The translations under genes were made by a program, and so were the position numbers. A stretch of DNA of 64,000 bases from Streptomyces tardus. GTDB lineage: Bacteria > Actinomycetota > Actinomycetes > Streptomycetales > Streptomycetaceae. The DNA lies in the NCBI RefSeq assembly GCF_018101125.2, contig NZ_JAELVF020000001.1, positions 3,076,665 through 3,140,664 on the forward strand, given 5' to 3'. Shown in pieces: positions 63,002-64,000 of the stretch (its first letter is position 1; every line of letters begins with the position of its first letter). The notes under the pieces were generated by a model. It did not search any database. It was not told the DNA's origin and worked only from the letters and a program-made list of their open reading frames with translations.

Positions 63002-63790
63002 GTGGCGAGCCGCGAGCAGCAACGGGCGGGCGACGGCGAACGGTGGGACCGGCGGCTGCTGGAGGACGCGGCCGACTACGCCGTCGGCGGTCTCGCCGGA
63101 CTCACCGAGACGGAGCGCTTCCTGCCGACACCCTGCGCGGGTTGGGACCTCGAACGACTGCTCAGCCACCTCGACGCGTCCGTGCGCGCACTGCGGGAAG
63201 GGTTTTCCACCGGCCGGGTGGCCCCGCCGCCCCCGTCACCGCCACCGGGCTGTTCGCCGCTCCCGGCACCGGACCCGCCCTCGCGCCCCGCGCCTTCTGC
63301 GCGGGCAGCCGGGCACGCTCCGCCGGGTTCGTCGGCCGGCCGGGGGCGCGCAGCCGTTCCGGTCCGGGGGCCCGACTCCCGGTCCGGAACGGCCGCGCCC
63401 CACGGGGCTGCACCCGGCCCCGCTTCCGTCGCGGCTCATGCCCGGTGCCTCGCGGGGCGGGTCGCCGAACTGCCCGTCCTCTGCCGGGGCGCTCATGAAC
63501 AGGGCCTGCGCGCCGCGGTGCTCGTCGACGGCCACCCGCTCGCCCGTACGCTGTTCCTCCGCACCGGAGCGCTCGAACTGACGGTCCACGGCTGGGACAT
63601 ACGCCGGGCGAGGAGCGCGGCGGACACCGGCCCGCCGCCCGGCCCGCTGGCCGAGCGGCTGCTGACGGTCCTGCCCGCGCTGCTGCCGCAGCCCCGGGAC
63701 CGGGGCACGCTGTTCGCGGCGCCGGTCCCGGTGGCAGTCACCGCGGACGCGGGAACGCGCCTGCTGGCCGGCCTCGGCCGCTCCCTGTGA
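63002..63790 (+). CDS. Maleylpyruvate isomerase family mycothiol-dependent protein
   Basis: About 262 residues. GGAGG (62991-62995) is six bases before GTG 63002; an upstream GTG (62930) lacks a site. The N-terminal part LEDAADYAVGGLAGLTE, CAGWDLERLLSHLDASV has the His of the MDMPI fold and LRTGALELTVHGWDIRRA the second metal His-x-x-Asp region. A ~70-residue Pro/Ala/Gly-rich insert (from about residue 70) splits the fold. The end is LTVLPALLPQ, APVPVAVTADAG. Substrate unknown. Confidence 0.75.
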   Translation: MASREQQRAGDGERWDRRLLEDAADYAVGGLAGLTETERFLPTPCAGWDLERLLSHLDASVRALREGFSTGRVAPPPPSPPPGCSPLPAPDPPSRPAPSARAAGHAPPGSSAGRGRAAVPVRGPDSRSGTAAPHGAAPGPASVAAHARCLAGRVAELPVLCRGAHEQGLRAAVLVDGHPLARTLFLRTGALELTVHGWDIRRARSAADTGPPPGPLAERLLTVLPALLPQPRDRGTLFAAPVPVAVTADAGTRLLAGLGRSL

Positions 63791-64000
63791 CACGGGCGGC
63801 CCCGGCACCGAGCGCCCCGACGCGGTGGCCCCGACGTCGAAGACAGCGACATCGAAGACAGGGAGATCGAAGACCGCGGCACCAACGGCCCGGACGCCAA
63901 CGACCGCGGTACCAGGGGCGGCCCGCCTGCCGCTCCCGACCGCCTCTGCCGGCGGCAGCGCCCGACGCAGTCACCGTTCCCGTCGAAACGACCCCTCCAC
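63791..64000. other. Right edge, short repeats
   Basis: ATCGAAGACAG-like words repeat three times near 63836-63877. No gene or RNA is recognised before the edge. Confidence 0.5.

Overview
The window is very GC-rich, with GTG/TTG starts, strong AGGAGG-type ribosome binding sites and many probable leaderless genes. It carries a tRNA-Leu with a UAA anticodon of the bldA type, a mycothiol-type DinB protein, WhiJ/DUF397 genes, an Rpf cell-wall hydrolase and the order rpfA-eno-ftsB-DUF501-ppx-ndh-bldA. All of this points to the chromosome of a Streptomyces or close relative. I recall the same order from the Streptomyces core genome; that is memory, not a search.

Left end (1-1948, minus strand): a compact three-gene RiPP cluster of the ATP-grasp/methyltransferase type, with an 82-residue precursor, an ATP-grasp ligase and a protein-isoaspartate-methyltransferase-like enzyme cut by the window edge. 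It predicts an ester- or amide-crosslinked peptide (graspetide), possibly bearing an aspartimide. It is the best candidate here for a little-described system. From 2.4 to 15 kb lie a methyltransferase, two secreted enzymes (M23-like and endonuclease/exonuclease-like), a GT2 plus polysialyltransferase-family pair, a secreted pyroglutamyl-peptidase homologue whose nucleophile Cys is Ser, an acyltransferase, a TPR protein and a large glycosyltransferase/TPR/pyruvyltransferase protein. The glycan genes suggest an acidic, modified cell-surface polymer.

15-31 kb: a SurA-N lipoprotein, an MFS exporter and mazG, then an accessory stretch. It holds a frameshifted DUF6463 gene with a divergent TetR gene and twin operators, a phytanoyl-CoA dioxygenase gene divergent from a LacI gene, an IS110-family insertion sequence, a DinB gene, and a WhiJ-type locus (XRE regulator, two intact DUF397 genes, one DUF397 gene broken by TGA, an anti-sigma-like ATPase). 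Methyltransferase, reductase, cyclopropane synthase, lysoplasmalogenase-like and P450 genes follow.

32.8-56 kb is mostly core genome: rpfA, eno, ftsB/divIC, DUF501, ppx, a decayed RelE/ParE toxin, a secreted nuclease-fold protein, ndh with a Rex-type operator upstream, bldA, a MacB-like ABC transporter, an SGNH hydrolase, cystathionine beta-synthase, an RpiR regulator, a Bax-inhibitor-1 family protein and acetyl-CoA acetyltransferase. The right end (56.8-62.7 kb) is a histidine-utilisation cluster: hutU, an M20 amidohydrolase, hutF and hutI. These convert urocanate to formylglutamate and probably to glutamate. A PLP-dependent decarboxylase is divergent from hutU, and a maleylpyruvate-isomerase-like gene follows hutI.

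No rRNA gene, CRISPR array, phage or origin of replication was seen. Structures worth testing include an intergenic spacer built from an inverted copy of one neighbour fused to a direct copy of the other (4328-4412), a possible structured RNA (30328-30403), several perfect palindromes in divergent spacers, and an 11-bp triplication inside a toxin gene.
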